A stretch of 64,000 nucleotides of DNA from assembly GCA_037576195.1 (NCBI GenBank), contig CM075101.1, positions 46,004,001 to 46,068,000 on the forward strand. Direction: 5' to 3'. Each line of letters begins with the position of its first letter. Position 1 is the stretch's first letter. The position numbers and the translations under genes are program-made. The stretch comes from Phytoseiulus persimilis. Lineage: Eukaryota; Arthropoda; Arachnida; Mesostigmata; Phytoseiidae. The notes below the pieces were generated by a model. That model was not told the DNA's origin, did not search any database, and was given only the letters and a program-made list of their open reading frames with translations. Positions 59,921 through 64,000 of the stretch are shown here, in pieces.

Positions 59921-62900
59921 TTGCAACGAACTGGTTCCTATTTACCCTGAAGTGTGGGAGATTAGGGACTTCTTTTTCAACCATAAACATACCCAGACTT
60001 CACAGTCATCTATGGCATTCTCAGAGTCTGCTATTTTTCCGCAACAGACGGAGCGTTGTTGAGCATCGGGATTCACATGCTTGCGCACAAGCAAAAGTTA
60101 CAGTAATGTTTTCAGTCAAAGAAGTAGTCCCTTGTCTCCCAGACTTTGGGCTAATTCAATCTGAGCGAAGGTGGATGACCCGTCAGAACTGAATCATTTA
60201 TTTTAATGAGGACGAATTCTCATACTCTGTTTATATCTGCAAGCGCGTCGCAATCTTCGGAAAAGTCTTCGAGGAACAACAAATGAGCGCGTCGAAGACC
60301 GTACCCAGTGTGGCTACTGCGGAAACGGCAGCCCGCTCAGCTTTCCCCCTGCGTTAGTCTTATCGCAACACGCTTGTGCTGCAGACGAGGGCAGCGTCGT
60401 AACCGCCCGCGATTACATCGAAAGAGATTTTTCTCGATGCAATGCGGCAGCATGAACTGAGTTTTCAGTGCGCTCTCTCTAAGATCCGATAATTGGGAGG
60501 CGAACTCTCCGACGTTGGTGCGAATTGAAGTCCGCACCGTTTCTGAAATGGGAGTCTGATACAACCTCTCGAGGTAGAGCAGATCATACCTAATTATATG
60601 GCTCATGGCTGAAGGGAGTCTCCGAGCTCCCGAATGCGTCGGAGATTCGGTACCAGAAGCGGCTGCGTACCGTCGCTGGACGCGCACTCATCGTGACCCC
60701 TCTACCTCACTGAACCGCCGCTTATCTCACGAGCTCGGTCGAGCACGATGGTCTTCTTGCTAACCATTCGATCACGCTTCCGTTCTCGGGAAGGTACCAC
60801 GAGTCGGAGTATTAATTGCAAGTAAAGAACCGGTGGAGACGTGTAGAGGCTGGTAGCGCTGCATGAGAAGGAGTGCGTCAGTCAATGCTGAATGGAACGT
60901 GCCTTAGAGGTATACTCCGCGACCAGAATTTCAGAAACACAGATCGGGCCCAACAGTCTTCCATACTCGGAGCAGCCTCCCTCGCTTGGGGAAGGAGTGC
61001 GCCAATTCGGGAGGATATTTATCATCCCGTCGCTCGATCCGGGGGGAATCGATGTAAAATGAGACCGGTGAACCCTGAGGGCCATGAATTCGACTTCAAA
61101 CCCCGAGGGAATGGTCTTCGGAACATGAGTAGCTCCTTGTAGCCGACTTCGGGGGAATGTTCCGGTTTTCTTCCAGTACCCTCGTACTGAAGTTGACCCA
61201 GGTGATTCTGGCGGCGTTATTTAGGATTTATGGCGAGGATTCTCCCTTCCAGCACCAGTATCCCAAGTCCGGCATCTTCGATACACTGGCAGTCTAGATA
61301 AAAGAGTCGAGAACTTTCCTCTCCAAGTTTCGACAGCTTCTTCTGTGACGGCCTCGGATAACGGTTGTCGTGGATCACCTACAGAATGAGACCGAATCGA
61401 AACGATTTGCGAAACGATCCTCCGGCAAGAACAGCTACTTTTTCGTGGACTCAAACGCAAACAGTTGGAGAGTTCGCAGGTCCTGAACACCAATGACGCT
61501 ATGGTCGGGAATCGTTGGTCTACTGTGACGGATAGAGGCTGTTGTGGAATAGGAGAGTCTCCTGAGAATGCAACGATTCGAGAGCCTTTCGGCGAGCCCG
61601 GCGAGCTCTACATTCGGACGATTTCTCGAAAGACACTGATTTGTTGTGGTGATATCCGATATTCGCAGTCACAGAGCTGCTCCCTGCTTGCCTGGCGCCC
61701 TCGCTCTCAAGCTAACGGTCAAGAAAGCACTTCCACAAAGACTTTGGCGGCATCTGTAAGCTGAGCTCAAACTTGGATCACTCGCTGCTGCCGTCATCCA
61801 GAGTGGTCTATCTGCTGAGAACGATCGATCAGCCAACGTTGGTTCAGAACGGTTCTGAAGATAGGAGTCATGGTCCCGGTTTCTAGCAATTGACAGAGCG
61901 GAATCGTGATAATCCGAACAGAAACCGAACGGTACAGAGGTTGCCCTGATAGGTGAACTTCCAATCGGTGAGTTAGTTCCCGCACTCTATGCTTATCTGT
62001 TCCCTCCGAGGAGGCAGATCGTCGTACCTCAACCTCTGACGGACCTCGATGGCAAGCCAGGACCCATTCCCGAAATTCGGCGGCCCTATTGTCTGTTCAT
62101 GACCCATGAAGAGCAGCGCGTTTCGATGACCGGGCTGACATTCTGCGTTAACGATAGCGCAAAGCCACCATTTCGCAAATCTCTCCGATGGAATAGAACG
62201 CATGTAGGGAGGCTTCCATGAGAAGCGCTTCAAATTCGCCCAGGAGAACGTCAGGTTCAGTCGCCAAACGAAGTTCCTCGCCGACCTGACTTCCGAGGCT
62301 GAGCTCTGGTGGGAATTGTTGCGATGGGAGGAATAGGCATAAAGGAACCTCCTAATTGATCACATATGCTGAGAAAGCCTAGATATCGGAGTTGTGATTG
62401 CACAACTGTGCGATGTTAGCGGGACCGCATCTGTGTATTTCCTTGGGGTCCGCGACCGAGCTGTCGTGGGTTCTCTTCACCGTCACGTTCCACTCTGTGG
62501 GGACGGCTGTTAGGCTTCCCTTCCCAGTTTCAGTGAATGGCGGAGAGCTCTGTCCTGGTACACGTTCGCCACAGGAACGAAATCCATCGCGAGTCAACGA
62601 AGCAAACATTCATCACCCAGAAGGTGTTCTTTCTTGGAGATTTTCATCCGAGAGAAAAGGCCCAGATCTCACCTCGAGCCACGAAGGTTTGTGGTCGGTC
62701 TCGTCGCCCTCGGAATCGCATTCTGGGTTCTAGACTCTATCCGAGACGTTGACTTTCATCGTCTTCATTCTCGGAGGCTGCGGGCTCCTAGGATAAACAG
62801 GTCAACAGTTTGGCCAAGGTGTGCGGGCCGAATGTTGTTCTGTACTCTGTCTTGACCTCCAAAAACTCACCACAAGAGGATCTGATGGGACTGATTCATG

Positions 62901-63531
62901 GTCAAGATTCGTGCTTCCACTGAGATTCTCCATCGCTTTACTCATTCCAAAGCGGCTACTGTCATCATGACGTGCTTTCCGAGCCTCCGAGCGAAGAATG
63001 CTGACCTTAGTAGTATTGTTCCGAATCAAGTTGCGAACTATTACGCAATATACCACTCAACGCGGGATATTCGGTATTCCGGGTACCCAGTTCATGGTGT
63101 GGCCGATGGCGCTGACTGGCGCTCTGGCCCGGGAGTCCCTGAACGTGTTCAGGCTTCCGGATTCGCCAGAATCGTCTTCTAACCAGCGAGCTGTGGAGTT
63201 CGCGAAGCGACGGGATGTGGGTTACGTTTTTTCCATTTGAAGCTGGAAGTATTCCCGAAGTAACGGACTAACCTCTGCGTTGAGTCTAAAAAACTGCTAA
63301 GCTGTCAGGGGAAGCTCCCCTTGCAGAAATCACGATAGAGAGTGTCAGTCATCTCTGATGAGAGAATATGAGCCTCGTCCCTGATGGTGCCTGCAGTTTC
63401 GGGAGGTTTTCCTGTTGCTGATTGGGGCGCTGATGGGAAGCTGACCCCCAATAAATTATTCCGGTTCCAGATCTCCATCGGATAAATAAATTCCGTGCTC
63501 TGCTCATTTTCCGGGGATCCGTGTGGCCACC
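59921..63531. other. Long stretch without a supportable gene
   Basis: Apart from the inverted repeat, frames reach 116 codons on both strands with no recognisable domain. The right end should contain the promoter and 5' UTR of the gene starting at 63532. Confidence 0.5.
59950..60148. repeat. Short inverted repeat flanking a loop of about 130 bp
   Basis: GTGTGGGAGATTAGGGACTT (59952) is mirrored by AGTCCCTTGTCTCCCAGACT (60126 onwards), giving a stem of roughly 28 bp with mismatches. It lies just beyond the end of the LINE and may belong to its tail or to an unrelated small element. Confidence 0.6.
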
Positions 63532-63741
63532 ATGGACTTCGAGGAGGTCCTGTCAGTCGTGGGAGAGCTCGGGCGATACCAAAAATGGCTTTTCCTTCTG
63601 GTTTGCGTCCCCGCAAGCCTCCCCGCTGCTGTTACGATTTTCAGTCATATTTTCATATCAGACGTCCCGGAGCATCATTGCCACCCTGTGATCACAGCAG
63701 AGAAAGTTTCTCTTCTCAATAGGAGCTTGGCGGTCACAGAG
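63532..63741 (+). CDS. SLC22-like organic ion transporter, first exon only
   Basis: The Met at 63532 sits in an ideal eukaryotic start context (GCCACCATGG). The exon encodes 70 residues: MDFEEVLSVVGELGRYQKWL, then a hydrophobic first helix (FLLVCVPASLPAAVTIFSHI) and the loop motif VPEHHCHP, ending in phase 0 at a GTATGT donor. The pattern of an N-terminal amphipathic segment with GELGRYQ, TM1, then a P-x-H-x-C loop is typical of SLC22 organic cation/anion transporters. The rest lies beyond the window. Partial by position only; no defect seen. Confidence 0.8.
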
Positions 63742-64000
63742 GTATGTACTGTAACCATAACCATAACTGTGTGCCTGGCTGCCCATACACAGGGTTCGCT
63801 TTGTTCTGGATAATTTCCAATCATATGATTCAGCGATGATGATTGTCAGATCGGGTTCTGCTCAGCAGCCCACCGATGCAGTTCCTAGCCGGAGAAGCGG
63901 ATGAGCATTAGATTGCATCTCGCAATATGAAGCTCAGGAGCAAGTTGCTTACCCGAGGGAACTACACCTTACAGGGCTACCAAAGAGCGTTGAAAACCCT
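63742..64000 (+). other. Intron 1 of the SLC22-like gene
   Basis: Follows the GTATGT donor at 63742. No acceptor followed by a recognisable SLC22 exon before the window ends. Confidence 0.6.

Noticed and set aside
1-64000. CRISPR arrays, bacterial operons, rRNA genes
   Set aside because: None of the repeat sets has regular spacers, all genes are intron-bearing, and no rRNA core sequence was recognised.

Overview
This is a eukaryotic window. Coding sequence is split into short exons joined at GT-AG introns, mostly about 70-150 bp. Base composition is near 50% GC by eye, and there are decayed non-LTR and BEL/Pao retroelements plus several non-autonomous DNA elements. The gene families seen (expanded SLC46-like transporters, a possible mite group-7-allergen-like secreted protein, an EGR-like zinc finger, an SLC22-like transporter) fit an arthropod. 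A mite or other acarine is my best guess, but that is an inference.

The backbone is a tandem, same-strand array of four SLC46-like (proton-coupled folate transporter type) major-facilitator transporters at 7522-10938, 19716-22288, 30291-36474 and 40860-43259. All four can be modelled as eight exons. Exons 3 to 7 are exactly 177, 237, 177, 237 and 241 nt in every copy, so the copies arose by duplication of one intron-bearing ancestor and none shows a disabling lesion in exons 2-8. The first exons are short, acidic and unalike, and are the least certain part of each model. A probable membrane transporter of another family (SLC22-like) begins at 63532 and runs off the window.

The space between the copies is filled with mobile DNA. 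Items are: a 900-bp hAT-like element with 8-bp target duplications and palindromic GC-rich repeats (5365-6264) and a second partial copy (13383-13808); three families of long-inverted-repeat (foldback) elements (13010-14555; 23856-24760 and 51525-52525; 32363-33324, 45795-46564 and a lone end at 54650-54692); a BEL/Pao relic with its integrase end and RNase H in opposite orientation (15827-16770); a non-LTR reverse transcriptase relic split by a foldback element (31859-33465); and a 5'-truncated CR1/Jockey-like LINE (58640-59920). A minisatellite with units near 44 bp occurs both inside one foldback family and on its own.

Right of the array lie a small secreted-protein gene with a possible TULIP/group 7 allergen fold (46900-48332), an unrecognised Ser/Gly/Lys-rich single-pass membrane protein gene (48994-50246), and, on the minus strand, an EGR-like C2H2 zinc-finger gene (57374-58018). 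The remaining long stretches (1-5356, 24761-30290, 36475-40859, 59921-63531) contain no gene I can support. I saw no rRNA, convincing tRNA, CRISPR array or bacterial-type operon. The genes share no visible pathway beyond membrane transport.
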